From Alphaproteobacteria bacterium (GTDB lineage Bacteria > Pseudomonadota > Alphaproteobacteria > JAJUGE01): 64,000 bases of DNA. Location of the stretch: positions 1 through 64,000 of the forward strand of contig JAJUGE010000006.1 of assembly GCA_029268305.1 (NCBI GenBank), in the 5' to 3' direction. Below the pieces are notes generated by a model, which was not told where the DNA came from, did not search any database, and was given only the letters and a program-made list of their open reading frames with translations. Both the position numbers and the translations under genes were made by a program. How positions within the stretch are numbered: position 1 is the stretch's first letter; each line of letters begins with the position of its first letter. Of the stretch, positions 42,241 through 51,496 are shown in pieces.

Positions 42241-42702
42241 TCACGAGATCTTCAGGATCTCCCACTCGCCGGGGCCTGCCTCCACGACCTCTCCTACTTT
42301 GCCGCCGAGCAGCGCCTGCGCCACCGGCGATACGTAGGAAATCGTGCCGCGTCCCGGGTCGGCCTCGTCCTCACCGACGATGCGCCAGGTCCGCTCCGTG
42401 CCATCGGGAGCGCGAACGGTCACCGTGGATCCGAAGCGGACTTCATCCGTATCGGCGGGGGGCGGCACCACTTCAGCCGTCTGCAGGCGCGCCTGCCAAT
42501 AGCGCTGATCCCGGGCAATTCGGGCGAGCTTCGCTGTGTCGCCCTCGCGCTCTGCAGCGATCTCCTCCTCCCGAAGGTTGCGCAGATTTTCCTCGATCTC
42601 CGCGAGCCCTTCGGCAGTGACCAGGTTGCGATGAGGCGAGATCGGCCGATCCGGCAGGTCTTCCACGCCCTCTTCGTCTTCTCTGGTAAATGCCTTGCTC
42701 AT
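42241..42702 (-). CDS. GreA/GreB-like transcription factor with altered tip
   Basis: A 153-residue protein with the Gre layout: an N-terminal coiled coil (about residues 30-80) and a C-terminal FKBP-like domain with GSTVTV and TISYVSPVAQALLGGKVGEVVE. An extra acidic N-terminus (REDEEGVEDLPDRPISPHRN) precedes it. At the coiled-coil tip, where GreA and GreB have GDLSENAEY, this protein has GDTAKLARI, so the second catalytic acid is replaced by lysine. It may bind RNA polymerase without stimulating cleavage. It is divergent from the next gene. Confidence 0.82.
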   Translation of the reverse strand: MSKAFTREDEEGVEDLPDRPISPHRNLVTAEGLAEIEENLRNLREEEIAAEREGDTAKLARIARDQRYWQARLQTAEVVPPPADTDEVRFGSTVTVRAPDGTERTWRIVGEDEADPGRGTISYVSPVAQALLGGKVGEVVEAGPGEWEILKIS

Positions 42703-42760
42703 GAAGCCACCGCTCGAAAGTTCCGGTTGCGAGATTAACGAATGAACGGAGGAATGTCTC

Positions 42761-43546
42761 ATGACGGATCGGGAAGAAACAAGGGAACGCGGCCGCACGT
42801 TACAGGCAAGGTTATTCCATCCCGATGAGCAATTCTCGGCGAATTTCTTGGACAGTGTCGTCCCCGGATTCTCCGCCCTTTCGGAAGAGCTTGTCCTCGG
42901 CCAGATCTGGTCTCGTGCGGGTCTGCTGGCGCGAGATCGCATGATCTGCACGCTCGCGGCACTTGGTGCGATCGAGCGCCTGCCCCAGCTCCGCCGCTGC
43001 ATCCCGGCTGCGCTCGACCTCGGACTGAGTCCGCGGAGCATCGGCGAGATCCTCCTGCAGAGCGGGCTCTACGGCGGATTCGCGCTCACCGAGAATACCG
43101 CCGCCGTCGCACGGGAGGTGTTCGCCGAGCGCGGTATCCGGGTCGAGGACGATCTGGATCCGGCCGCAACGTCGGACGAGCTTCGGCGCCGCGGCCAGGA
43201 GGTGCTTCGACGGCTGCACGGGGCGCGAGGACAGGAGGGGTACGCCGCCCCGGACAATCCGGTTACCGGCGCTCTCTACGGCCTCGCCATCGAATATGGC
43301 TATGGCGTGCTGTGGCATCGCCCGGGCCTGGAAATCCGCGAGCGGGCGCTGGTCGCGGTCGCTGCCTTCACGGCGCTCCGTCTCGTCGATCAGGTGCGAA
43401 AATTCGGTGAATCCGCCCTGAACGTCGGCCTTTCCCGCATCGAAGTGCGGGAAGCGGTGATCCAGACGGCGCCGTACAGCGGCTTTCCACCTGCACTGAA
43501 CGCGCTCGCCGCGCTGAGCCCGGCGCTCGCGGAAGACACGCCATAA
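42761..43546 (+). CDS. Carboxymuconolactone decarboxylase family protein, double domain
   Basis: A 261-residue all-helical protein with two CMD/AhpD-like repeats, about residues 35-120 (LLARDRMICTLAALGAIERLPQL) and 170-250 (EIRERALVAVAAFTALRL). The redox CxxC of AhpD is absent, which favours a decarboxylase-like or structural role. GGAGG lies 9 nt before the ATG. It ends 4 nt from the convergent MFS gene. Confidence 0.82.
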   Translation: MTDREETRERGRTLQARLFHPDEQFSANFLDSVVPGFSALSEELVLGQIWSRAGLLARDRMICTLAALGAIERLPQLRRCIPAALDLGLSPRSIGEILLQSGLYGGFALTENTAAVAREVFAERGIRVEDDLDPAATSDELRRRGQEVLRRLHGARGQEGYAAPDNPVTGALYGLAIEYGYGVLWHRPGLEIRERALVAVAAFTALRLVDQVRKFGESALNVGLSRIEVREAVIQTAPYSGFPPALNALAALSPALAEDTP

Positions 43547-43550
43547 CGGC

Positions 43551-44789
43551 TCACGGCTGGCGGCGCGATCCGCGATAGGTCTCGGGAGCGAACAGCGCGA
43601 AGGCCAGGCCGATCAGCCCGAGCAGCGCCGCCGCGAGCACGAGCGCCGCGTCTGGACCGAAGACGTCGACCACCAGCCCGAGCGCGAGCGGCCCGATGAC
43701 GTAGCCGGAATCGCCAATCATGCGGAAAGTGCTCATGGTGCTGGCGTTCAGGCCCGGCGGTGCCGAGTCGGCGGCATAAGCCGCGGGCGCGGCACTGCCG
43801 ATCGAGCTCGCCATGCCCCACACGAGACACGCGGCAATGAACCAGGCATAGGACGGCGCCAGACAGAACAGCAGCATCGACAGTCCGGCCGTGACCGTTC
43901 CGGGCACGATCACCGCCTTACGGCCGAACATGTCCACCAACATGCCGGCCGGATACGCGGCGATCAGCCCCATGGCGCTGCCGAGCGCGAGGCCGAAGCC
44001 AATCTCGGCCACGGATAGACCGAGCCGGACGCTGCCGATCACCGGCACGATGGTGAACAGCCCGCCGGTGCGGGCCAGGGCGTTGACCAGCGCCAGAAGG
44101 CTTACCAGCACGAAGCCGACGCGCCGACTCAAGGCGCCGAGTTGGGAGAGGAAAGACGGTCTGGGCCCGGCAGTCCACCCCTCCCGCAACTGCGCCAGGT
44201 CTCTGGTCTCGGTGACGAGAAAGCGGGCGATGGCGGCGGAGACCACCCCCGCAATGCCGTAGGCGACGAAGGGCGCGGCGAGGCCGACATGTTCGGCGAG
44301 GAGCCCACCCGGGAACGGCCCGATTCCGACCGTGAAGATGAAGACGCCCTGGTAGATCGCGATAGCGCGCCCGCGCCGCTCCGGGGTGGTGATGTCGGCG
44401 AGGATGATCTGGCCGGTCGTGAGCATCAGCCCGGCGCCGCACCCCGCGACGAAGCGTGCGACGACGAACTCGGGAAAGCCCGTCGCCGACGCACACCAGA
44501 CGTTACCCAGCGCCGATACCAGCCCGCCGAGCGCGAGCGTGGAGCGGCGCCCCATCCAGTCAGACAGATGGCCCGACGGCGTGGCGACCACGAACCGCGC
44601 GAGGCCGTAGATCGCCACGGTCAGTCCGACGGCGGAGACCGACACGCCGAACGACTGCGCATAGAGCGGCAACACCGGAACGATGCCGCCGAAGCCGAGC
44701 TGGTTCACGCCGACGAGCACGCACATCCAGAGGAGGACGCGCCGCTCCGTGCTCATGCCCGTCGCGCGGGCTGATGCCTGCTGCTCCAT
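43551..44789 (-). CDS. Major facilitator superfamily transporter
   Basis: A 412-residue inner-membrane carrier with about 12 hydrophobic segments. The loop between helices 2 and 3 carries GHLSDWMGRRSTLALGG, a recognisable version of the MFS A-motif. A DMFGRKA repeat sits at the matching place in the second half. It resembles drug:H+ antiporter-type exporters, but the substrate is unknown. The start could also be the ATG at 44756 (MSTERRV). It follows the aminotransferase by 20 nt on the same strand. Confidence 0.87.
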   Translation of the reverse strand: MEQQASARATGMSTERRVLLWMCVLVGVNQLGFGGIVPVLPLYAQSFGVSVSAVGLTVAIYGLARFVVATPSGHLSDWMGRRSTLALGGLVSALGNVWCASATGFPEFVVARFVAGCGAGLMLTTGQIILADITTPERRGRAIAIYQGVFIFTVGIGPFPGGLLAEHVGLAAPFVAYGIAGVVSAAIARFLVTETRDLAQLREGWTAGPRPSFLSQLGALSRRVGFVLVSLLALVNALARTGGLFTIVPVIGSVRLGLSVAEIGFGLALGSAMGLIAAYPAGMLVDMFGRKAVIVPGTVTAGLSMLLFCLAPSYAWFIAACLVWGMASSIGSAAPAAYAADSAPPGLNASTMSTFRMIGDSGYVIGPLALGLVVDVFGPDAALVLAAALLGLIGLAFALFAPETYRGSRRQP

Positions 44790-44809
44790 CGGGATCGGGT
44801 GCCGGTCTG

Positions 44810-46180
44810 TCAGAGGTCGCCGTCTTCCCGCAGCATCGCGAGCGCCTTTCGGAAGGCTTCGATCGTCTCCCCCCGCTCTCGATCGCCGTGGCTGGCGGAA
44901 ATGATCCCGCCCGGCCGGTTCGGGATGTCGACGCCGTTGACCAGCAGTGCCAGCCGGAGCTTCCGGACGAGATCCGGCGAGAATCCCTTCAGTTCATCGT
45001 ACGGAATAGTCGAGGCATCGAAGCTCGCGGGATTGATCGTCCGTCCCTTCGGATTGGTGAAGATGTGAAAGCCCGAGAACGTGCCGTAGGCGGCCCAGCC
45101 GACCTGTTCTTCGGCAAAAAGACGATTCAGGTCGCGTCGCAGCGCCTCGCCGTAGGCATTGGCGCGTTCGCAGGCGTCGGTGGTCGCAACCAGATGAAGC
45201 GTGGCGGCGCCGGCGGCGGCCGAGACGGGATTCGCGTTGAACGTCCCCTGGTGCTGGATCTTCTCGCGCCCCGACGCCGGTGCCGCCTCGAAATCGAGCG
45301 CGTCGAGAATGTCCTTCCGGCCGACGATCGCCCCGCCCGGCAGGCCGCCGGCCAGGATCTTCGCCAGGCTGGTGAGGTCGGGGATCACGCCATAGTGCGC
45401 CTGGGCACCACCAGGCGAAACACGGAAGCCGGTAACGACCTCGTCGAATACCAGCAGCGTGCCATGGCGCCGGGTCGCCTCTCGCACGGCGGTCAGGTAA
45501 TTCGGCGAGAGCGGAACCATGCCGAAGGAGGCGCCGGTCGGCTCGAAGATCACTGCCGCCACGTCCTCCTGCTCCAACGCTGCCACCGTCGCCTCGATGT
45601 CCCCAGGTGTCACAAGCACGACGTTCTCGGCCACGCCGGGGAGGACTCCGACAGTGGGCGAGCCGTCGAAGTGCGAGCTGAGGCCGGAGGTCATGTGGTC
45701 GTGCCAGCCGTGGAAGTGGGTCTTGAGGCGAAGCACCTTGGCACGACCGGTAAACGCGCGGGCGAGCCTGAGGGCCATGTGCGTCGCCTCGGTGCCGGAG
45801 GAGGTGAAGCGAACGCGCTCGGCGCTCGGCACCAAGTCGCGCACCAGCCGCCCCCAACCGATCTCCGCCTCGTGATTGGCGCCGAAGTGGGTGCCGCGTG
45901 CGATCGCCTGCTCGACGGCGGCCATCACTTCGGGGTGGTTGTGGCCCAGCAGCAGCGCACCATGGCCGCCGTAATAGTCGACATACTCGTTGCCATCGGC
46001 ATCCCACTTCCGCGGGCCTTCGGCACGCTCGACATAGATGCCGTAGGGCTTCAGGTGCCTTCCGTCATGGGTGATGCCACTGGGAAAGAGATCCTGCGCC
46101 TGTGCCGCAAACCGCTCGGAGGCGGGCGTGCGCTCTCTGTAGGCGGCCACGATCCGCGAGTTCGTAAGCGTGTCCGGCAT
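44810..46180 (-). CDS. Class III aminotransferase, glutamate-1-semialdehyde aminomutase-like
   Basis: A PLP enzyme of 456 residues. Motifs are TSSGTEATHMALRLARAFT (phosphate binding), FHGWHDHMTSGL, LLVFDEVVTGFRVSPGGA and the Schiff-base Lys274 in SLAKILAGGLPGG. It resembles HemL but has extra N- and C-terminal segments and sits next to an exporter, away from tetrapyrrole genes, so it is more likely an amino-acid or amine transaminase of the HemL-like subgroup. A GGAGG site lies 7 nt upstream of the ATG. Confidence 0.85.
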   Translation of the reverse strand: MPDTLTNSRIVAAYRERTPASERFAAQAQDLFPSGITHDGRHLKPYGIYVERAEGPRKWDADGNEYVDYYGGHGALLLGHNHPEVMAAVEQAIARGTHFGANHEAEIGWGRLVRDLVPSAERVRFTSSGTEATHMALRLARAFTGRAKVLRLKTHFHGWHDHMTSGLSSHFDGSPTVGVLPGVAENVVLVTPGDIEATVAALEQEDVAAVIFEPTGASFGMVPLSPNYLTAVREATRRHGTLLVFDEVVTGFRVSPGGAQAHYGVIPDLTSLAKILAGGLPGGAIVGRKDILDALDFEAAPASGREKIQHQGTFNANPVSAAAGAATLHLVATTDACERANAYGEALRRDLNRLFAEEQVGWAAYGTFSGFHIFTNPKGRTINPASFDASTIPYDELKGFSPDLVRKLRLALLVNGVDIPNRPGGIISASHGDRERGETIEAFRKALAMLREDGDL

Positions 46181-46312
46181 GGCGCAACCTCCAAATTCCC
46201 GAATGGCTTATCCTAGTGTGGACGATATGCGTCCGGAAGGCGTCGCCCCTACTATGACAGGAGAGGCCGACCGGCGTGAAATACCCCTGCCCTGCTCCTA
46301 CATCCTCTGCGC

Positions 46313-48181
46313 ATGACCAGCTCCTCGGAAACCGCTTCGCGCCTCGACACCGATGTCGAGACCTCATACCGGATCGACGTCTCGAAAATGGATTCGCGGG
46401 TGCTGTGGCGGATCACCAGGATGGCGTTCCGGCACCGCGCACGTATGACGATAGCCATCGCAGCGACCGTTTGCGCGGCATCGTTCCAGCTTCTCATCCC
46501 GCAGTATCTCGGCCAAGCCGTCGACGAGGCCCGCGGCCTCCTCACCCGAGCCGCCGGGGGAATGGCCGACGCGACCGCCGCCCAGGAGGCGCTGCTTGCG
46601 ACGGCGTTGCTGCTTCTGGGCGCGGCGGTGGCGCGTGGGCTGTTCACCATGCTGCAAAACTATCAGGGCGAGGCCGTCGGCCAGCTGATCGGCTACCAGC
46701 TACGGCTCGATCTGTACCGAAAGCTCCAGCAGTTGAGCCTCGCGTGGCACGATCGGGTGCACACCGGCGATCTGATGACCCGCGGGATCATCGACATCGA
46801 GGGTGTTCGGCTCTGGGTCGACACCGGCATTCTCCGCATGGTCCTGCTCACGATCCTGATCGGCGGCGGCGCCGTCGTTCTGTTGAGGAACGACCTCGTC
46901 CTCGGGCTGGTCGCGCTCAGCTTCGTGCCGGTGGTCGGGATCCGCGCCTCGTTCGCCCGGCTGAAGCTGCGCGACACCTGGATCGCGCTTCAGGACCAGA
47001 TGTCGCTGCTGACCAAGGTGATGGAGGAGAACCTGGGCGGCATTCGCGTCGTGCGCGCCTTCGCCGCTCAGGACCACGAGCTTCGCCGCTATGACCGCGT
47101 CGCCGACGAGGCGCTGCGCACCGCGAGCCGCCGCGTCAGGCTGTTCGTCCTGTCGACGACGCAGATGACCTTCGTCTACTTCCTCGCCATGGGAGCCACC
47201 CTCTGGATCGGCGGCGCCAAGGTGGTGGCGGGCGACATCACCCTCGGCCAACTCGCCGAAGCGCTCGCCTTCATGCTCATTCTGCAGATGCCGGTGCGGC
47301 AGATCGGATGGATGATCAATTCGATCGCGCGCGCCTCCACCTGCGGCGGCCGCCTGTTCAACGTGATCGACCTGCAGCCTTCGATCGCTGATGCGCCCGG
47401 CGCGAAGCCTCTCCGCGTGACGCAGGGCCGGGTCCGATTCTCGAACGTGGATTTCCGCTATCCGGCACAGGCGCGGGACGACCGCACTTTGACCGGCATC
47501 GACTTCGAAGTCGGGCCGGGAAAGATGCTCGGCATCGTCGGCCCGCCCGGTTCCGGCAAGACCACGATCGCCCATTTGCTCGGTCGCTACTATGACGTGA
47601 CCGCCGGCTCGATCACCATCGACGGCCAGGACATCCGTGAGGTGACGGTCGATTCGCTGCGGAGCGCGGTCAGCATCGTGCAGCAGGAGCCGTTCCTCTT
47701 CACCGCCAGCCTCGATCACAACATCGCCTACGGCAACCCGTGGGCCGAGCGCCGCACCATCGAGCGCTCGGCGGGGATCGCGCAGCTCCACAACTACATC
47801 CGCAGCCTGCCGGAGGACTACCGGACCTTGGTCGGCGAGCGGGGCGTCTCGCTCTCCGGCGGACAGCGCCAACGTCTCTCGATCGCCCGCGCGATCCTCC
47901 CCGAATCCCGGATCCTTGTCTTCGACGATTCGACGGCCGCCGTCGATGCCGCCACCGAGAGTCAAATTCGCGCAGCCCTCGGCGAGATCGCGAGGGACCG
48001 TGCCGTGATCGTCATCGCGCACCGCCTGACATCGCTCATGCAGGCCGACGAGATCCTCTTCCTCGAACGGGGACGGGTTGTCGAACGCGGCAGCCATGCG
48101 GATTTGATGGCGGCCGGTGGGCGGTATCGGGAGCTCTACGAGCTGCAGACGCGCTCCTCGGATGTCGAGGTCTCGGCATGA
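46313..48181 (+). CDS. ABC exporter half-transporter with degenerate catalytic site
   Basis: A 622-residue exporter with an N-terminal six-helix membrane domain (about residues 40-345) and a C-terminal ATPase. Walker A is GPPGSGKTT, the signature is VSLSGGQRQRLSIARA, and Walker B is VFDDSTAAVD, where Asp539 replaces the catalytic glutamate. It overlaps the next gene by ATGA. The pair is arranged like heterodimeric exporters with one weak and one strong ATP site. Substrates could be drugs or lipids. Confidence 0.9.
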   Translation: MTSSSETASRLDTDVETSYRIDVSKMDSRVLWRITRMAFRHRARMTIAIAATVCAASFQLLIPQYLGQAVDEARGLLTRAAGGMADATAAQEALLATALLLLGAAVARGLFTMLQNYQGEAVGQLIGYQLRLDLYRKLQQLSLAWHDRVHTGDLMTRGIIDIEGVRLWVDTGILRMVLLTILIGGGAVVLLRNDLVLGLVALSFVPVVGIRASFARLKLRDTWIALQDQMSLLTKVMEENLGGIRVVRAFAAQDHELRRYDRVADEALRTASRRVRLFVLSTTQMTFVYFLAMGATLWIGGAKVVAGDITLGQLAEALAFMLILQMPVRQIGWMINSIARASTCGGRLFNVIDLQPSIADAPGAKPLRVTQGRVRFSNVDFRYPAQARDDRTLTGIDFEVGPGKMLGIVGPPGSGKTTIAHLLGRYYDVTAGSITIDGQDIREVTVDSLRSAVSIVQQEPFLFTASLDHNIAYGNPWAERRTIERSAGIAQLHNYIRSLPEDYRTLVGERGVSLSGGQRQRLSIARAILPESRILVFDDSTAAVDAATESQIRAALGEIARDRAVIVIAHRLTSLMQADEILFLERGRVVERGSHADLMAAGGRYRELYELQTRSSDVEVSA

Positions 48182-50067
48182 AGGTCCGGACGGGAAGCCC
48201 CGCCATGCAGAAGCGCCCGCCCCTGGCGGTCGTCGGCTCGCAGGTCAGTCAGGATGAGGAGCTGTTCGGCCGCGTCTTCGACAAGTGGGTCATGCGCCGG
48301 TTCGCGGCGCATCTGGCGCCCTACCGCCTGCGCATAGCCGCGAGCGTCGCTGCGGTGCTGCTGTTCACCCTCACCCAGCTCGCAATTCCGCTGATCGTGC
48401 GCCAGGTGATCGACGGGGCGCTCGCCGACGGTGCCGGCGACACGGAGGTTCTAAATCTTTTCGTCGGCATCTTCGTCGCGGTCGTGACCGTAAATTATCT
48501 CGCCAACCATTTCATGGAGACCATCGTCGGCCGTACGGCTCAGAACTTGCTGTTCGATCTGCGCCGCGCGATGTACGCCCACCTCCAGGTGGTCTCTCTC
48601 TCGTTCATGGACCGGACCGAGGTCGGCCGGCTGATGTCGCGGCTGCAGGGCGATGTCTATGCGCTGCAGGAGTTCCTCGAATCCTCGATCTTCGCGATCG
48701 GCGACCTGGTCCTGCTCATCGGCATCGTCGTCGTGCTGCTCAGCCTCGATCCCACTCTCGGCGCGTTGACGCTTTCGGTGGTTCCTCTCCTGTTCCTCGT
48801 GCGCATCGTCTGGCTGCCGCGGGCGCGCAAAGCCTTCATGGCGGCGCGCGAGGCAAGCAGCGCGGTCAACGGCGCTCTCGCCGAAGGGGTGCAGGGCGTG
48901 CGGGCCATCCAGGAGCTCCGGCGCGAGGACGTGAACTTCACGCTGTTCGCCGAAAAGGCGAGCCAGAATCTCCGCGCGCACCTCCGTGCCTCGAAGTTCA
49001 CCAATATGATGATCCCGATCGTCGACACGCTGAACGGCTCTGCCATGGCCGTCGTCATCGTGGTCGGCGGCTCGATGGTGCTGGGCGAAGCGCTCGACAT
49101 CGGCGTCATGGTCGCCTTCCTGTTCTACGTGCAGCGCTTCTTCGATCCGATCCGCTCCCTGACCATGCAGTACAGCATCATGCAGCGCGCGATGGCGGCC
49201 GGTCAGCGGATCTTCGAAGTCATGGACGTGGAGATCGACGTCAAGGACAAGCCGGGCGCGGAAGATCCAGCGGAGATCGACGGCTCCATCGAGTTCCGGA
49301 ATGTCGCCTTCGGCTATGAACCGGGCAACCCGGTGCTGCGCGACATCTCCTTCCGGGTCGAACCGGGCGAAACGCTCGCGCTCGTCGGGCCGACGGGATC
49401 TGGAAAGACCAGCATCACCGCGCTCGCGCACAGGTTCTACGATATCTGGGAAGGACAGGTCCTCGTGGGCGGGCGGGACGTCCGTGACATGACCCAGGCC
49501 TCGCTCGGTCGGCACATCTCCCTCGTCCTGCAGGAGCCCTTCCTGTTCTCGGGGACGATCGCCGAGAACATCCGCTATGCCAAGATCGAAGCGACGCACG
49601 AGGATGTGGTGGCGGCGGCCAAGGCGGTCGGCGCGCATGATTTCATCATGCGTCTCCCCGATGGCTACGAGACCGAACTGGAACAAAGGGGCTCCAACCT
49701 GTCGCTTGGGCAACGCCAGCTCATCAGCTTCGCGCGGGCACTGGTCGCCGACTCTCGCATCCTCATCCTCGACGAAGCGACGGCGAACGTCGACAGCTAC
49801 ACCGAGCTCGAGATCCAGCGAGCGCTGGCGCGCTTGCTGGAAGGCCGCACCGCCGTGGTGATCGCCCATCGCCTCGCCACGATCCGCGGTGCGGATCGGA
49901 TTCTCGTCCTGCAGCAGGGGCGCATCGTCGAGCGGGGCAACCATGACGAGTTGATGCGCGCCGGCGGGCTCTATGCGCGCCTCTATCGCATGAACTACGC
50001 CTCCTTCGACGACATGCCGGAAGCCGAAGTCGCGCCGAGCAAGGCCGAAGCCAGTCTGCCCACCTGA
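48178..50067 (+). CDS. ABC exporter half-transporter, catalytic partner
   Basis: A 629-residue partner of the preceding half-transporter. The membrane domain (about residues 45-345) is followed by an ATPase with GPTGSGKTS, normal Walker B LILDEATANVD with the catalytic glutamate, and the switch VIAHRLATI. Its signature is SNLSLGQRQL instead of LSGGQ. That fits a degenerate site formed by the partner's Walker B and this signature. The protein starts within the last codons of the first gene. Confidence 0.92.
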   Translation: MKVRTGSPAMQKRPPLAVVGSQVSQDEELFGRVFDKWVMRRFAAHLAPYRLRIAASVAAVLLFTLTQLAIPLIVRQVIDGALADGAGDTEVLNLFVGIFVAVVTVNYLANHFMETIVGRTAQNLLFDLRRAMYAHLQVVSLSFMDRTEVGRLMSRLQGDVYALQEFLESSIFAIGDLVLLIGIVVVLLSLDPTLGALTLSVVPLLFLVRIVWLPRARKAFMAAREASSAVNGALAEGVQGVRAIQELRREDVNFTLFAEKASQNLRAHLRASKFTNMMIPIVDTLNGSAMAVVIVVGGSMVLGEALDIGVMVAFLFYVQRFFDPIRSLTMQYSIMQRAMAAGQRIFEVMDVEIDVKDKPGAEDPAEIDGSIEFRNVAFGYEPGNPVLRDISFRVEPGETLALVGPTGSGKTSITALAHRFYDIWEGQVLVGGRDVRDMTQASLGRHISLVLQEPFLFSGTIAENIRYAKIEATHEDVVAAAKAVGAHDFIMRLPDGYETELEQRGSNLSLGQRQLISFARALVADSRILILDEATANVDSYTELEIQRALARLLEGRTAVVIAHRLATIRGADRILVLQQGRIVERGNHDELMRAGGLYARLYRMNYASFDDMPEAEVAPSKAEASLPT

Positions 50068-50105
50068 CGAGAAAAGGCTTGGTGCGGGCCGTCGCCTTGA
50101 TGGAT

Positions 50106-50144
50106 GAGGCAGAGAATAACAGCAAAAATGGGGTTTTTTGCCTC
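50106..50144 (+). terminator. A/T-core hairpin after the ABC exporter genes
   Basis: GAGGC (50106-50110) can pair with GCCTC (50140-50144), and inside it GCAAAAA (50122-50128) pairs with the TTTTTGC ending at 50141 around TGGGG. The T-run is within the stem, so it may function as a weak terminator. It is an unusually AT-rich spot in this DNA. Confidence 0.3.
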
Positions 50145-50193
50145 GGCGGCGGAACCCTGGACGAAGCGCTTCTGTTGGGGTGGGGAGTCCACA

Positions 50194-50433
50194 ATGCGGA
50201 GGCTGATGATGTTACGGGTATCGATCATTCTGCCGATATTGGGTTTGTTCCTGGCGGCCTGTGGCAACACCACAGGAGAGCGGGCACTCTCTGGCGGCGG
50301 GATCGGCGCCGGTGTCGGAGCCGCGGGCGCGGCAGTCACCGGTGGGAGCCCCGTGACCGGTGCGATCATTGGTGGCGCAGCGGGCGCGGCGACGGGCGCC
50401 CTCACCGACAAGGACGATATCAACCTCGACTGA
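50194..50433 (+). CDS. Small glycine-zipper lipoprotein
   Basis: A 79-residue lipoprotein. A lipobox LFLAACG follows a short signal peptide, so the mature protein starts at a lipidated cysteine. The rest is glycine- and alanine-rich (GGGIGAGVGAAGAAVTGG, then AIIGGAAGAATGALTD), a glycine-zipper pattern found in small envelope lipoproteins. The GGGGAG ribosome site precedes ATG 50194. A strong terminator follows. The function is not known. Confidence 0.75.
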   Translation: MRRLMMLRVSIILPILGLFLAACGNTTGERALSGGGIGAGVGAAGAAVTGGSPVTGAIIGGAAGAATGALTDKDDINLD

Positions 50434-50454
50434 CCCGAAGACGGGGGCGGAAGA

Positions 50455-50484
50455 CGGGCCGGATCCCATGATCCGGCCCGTTTT
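50455..50484 (+). terminator. Rho-independent terminator of the lipoprotein gene
   Basis: CGGGCCGGATC pairs perfectly with GATCCGGCCCG (11 bp, loop CCAT) and is followed by TTTT. This is the clearest intrinsic terminator in the window. Confidence 0.88.
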
Positions 50485-50565
50485 GATTCCGGCCTTTATC
50501 GGGGGTTGCCGCCAAGCCTGTCGGACGCGATGCTCTCGCCTGAACGACGAATTCGGGAGAGATGC

Positions 50566-51465
50566 ATGGACCTCCAGACTGTGGCGGTGATGAGCGCGGG
50601 CGACATGGGTCAGGGCGTCGGACGGGCAATCCGCGAATCCGGCCGACGCGTGATCACCAGCCTCGCCGGGCGCAGCGACCGTACACGAGGGCTGGCGGAG
50701 AAGGCGGGCCTCGAGGACGTCGGCACCCTCGAAGCCCTCATCCGCGAGGCGGACATCGTTCTTTCGATCATGCCTCCCGCTGCCGCACTCGAGTTCGCGA
50801 CCTCGGCGGCCGGAGTGATGACCTCTACCGGCAGCCGACCAACCTACGCCGACCTCAACGCTATCTCGCCCGCCACCACACGCCAGATAGAAGCGGTCAT
50901 CCGGAAAGCGGGTGCCGTCTACATCGACGGCGGTATCGTCGGCATGGCACCGGGCAAAGCGGCACCGACTCGCGTATATGTCTGCGGCGAACATGCCGGG
51001 ATCATGGACCAGCTGGCAGGCGAGTCGATGCGGATCGTACAGATGGGGCCGGAAATCGGCCGCGCTTCGGCGATGAAGATGCTCTACTCCGCCCTCAACA
51101 AAGGAACCTGGGCCCTCCAAGCAGCCGTGCTCATAGCGGCGGAGCAGTACGGACTGGTGGACGAAGTGCTCGCCGAACTCGCCGGTAGCCAGCCTGCGGT
51201 CGAAAAGCGGATGCGTGACTGGGTCGGCTTCCTCGCGGCCGATTCCCATCGCTGGATCGCCGAGATGGACGAAATCGCCGAGACGCTGTCCGACGTCGGC
51301 GTGACCCCCTACTTCCATCGAGGCGCGCGCGATACCTACAGCCTTCTCGCCGAAACGCCGCTGGCGGGCGAGACGCGCGAAACCTGGGATCGTTCTCGGC
51401 CGCTGGAAAAATCGGTAAAGATATTCGCCGAGACGCTTCGGCAGCGCACGAAGGCTGCCAAGTGA
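50566..51465 (+). CDS. NAD(P)-dependent dehydrogenase with DUF1932 domain
   Basis: A 299-residue protein of the beta-hydroxyacid dehydrogenase type. The N-terminal Rossmann fold holds a GDMGQGVGRAI version of the dinucleotide motif. The C-terminal half (about residues 185-265) resembles DUF1932, with SAMKMLYSALNKGTWAL. The reaction is unknown. The ATG at 50566 is preferred, after GGGAGAG. It is 31 nt upstream of maoC. Confidence 0.83.
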   Translation: MDLQTVAVMSAGDMGQGVGRAIRESGRRVITSLAGRSDRTRGLAEKAGLEDVGTLEALIREADIVLSIMPPAAALEFATSAAGVMTSTGSRPTYADLNAISPATTRQIEAVIRKAGAVYIDGGIVGMAPGKAAPTRVYVCGEHAGIMDQLAGESMRIVQMGPEIGRASAMKMLYSALNKGTWALQAAVLIAAEQYGLVDEVLAELAGSQPAVEKRMRDWVGFLAADSHRWIAEMDEIAETLSDVGVTPYFHRGARDTYSLLAETPLAGETRETWDRSRPLEKSVKIFAETLRQRTKAAK

Positions 51466-51496
51466 GGCGCGTCCATCAACCAAGAAGGAAACGAAC

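Noticed and set aside
44456-46216. A 586-codon plus-strand frame opposite the MFS and aminotransferase genes
   Set aside because: It crosses two convincing minus-strand genes and their junction, and has no domain motif.
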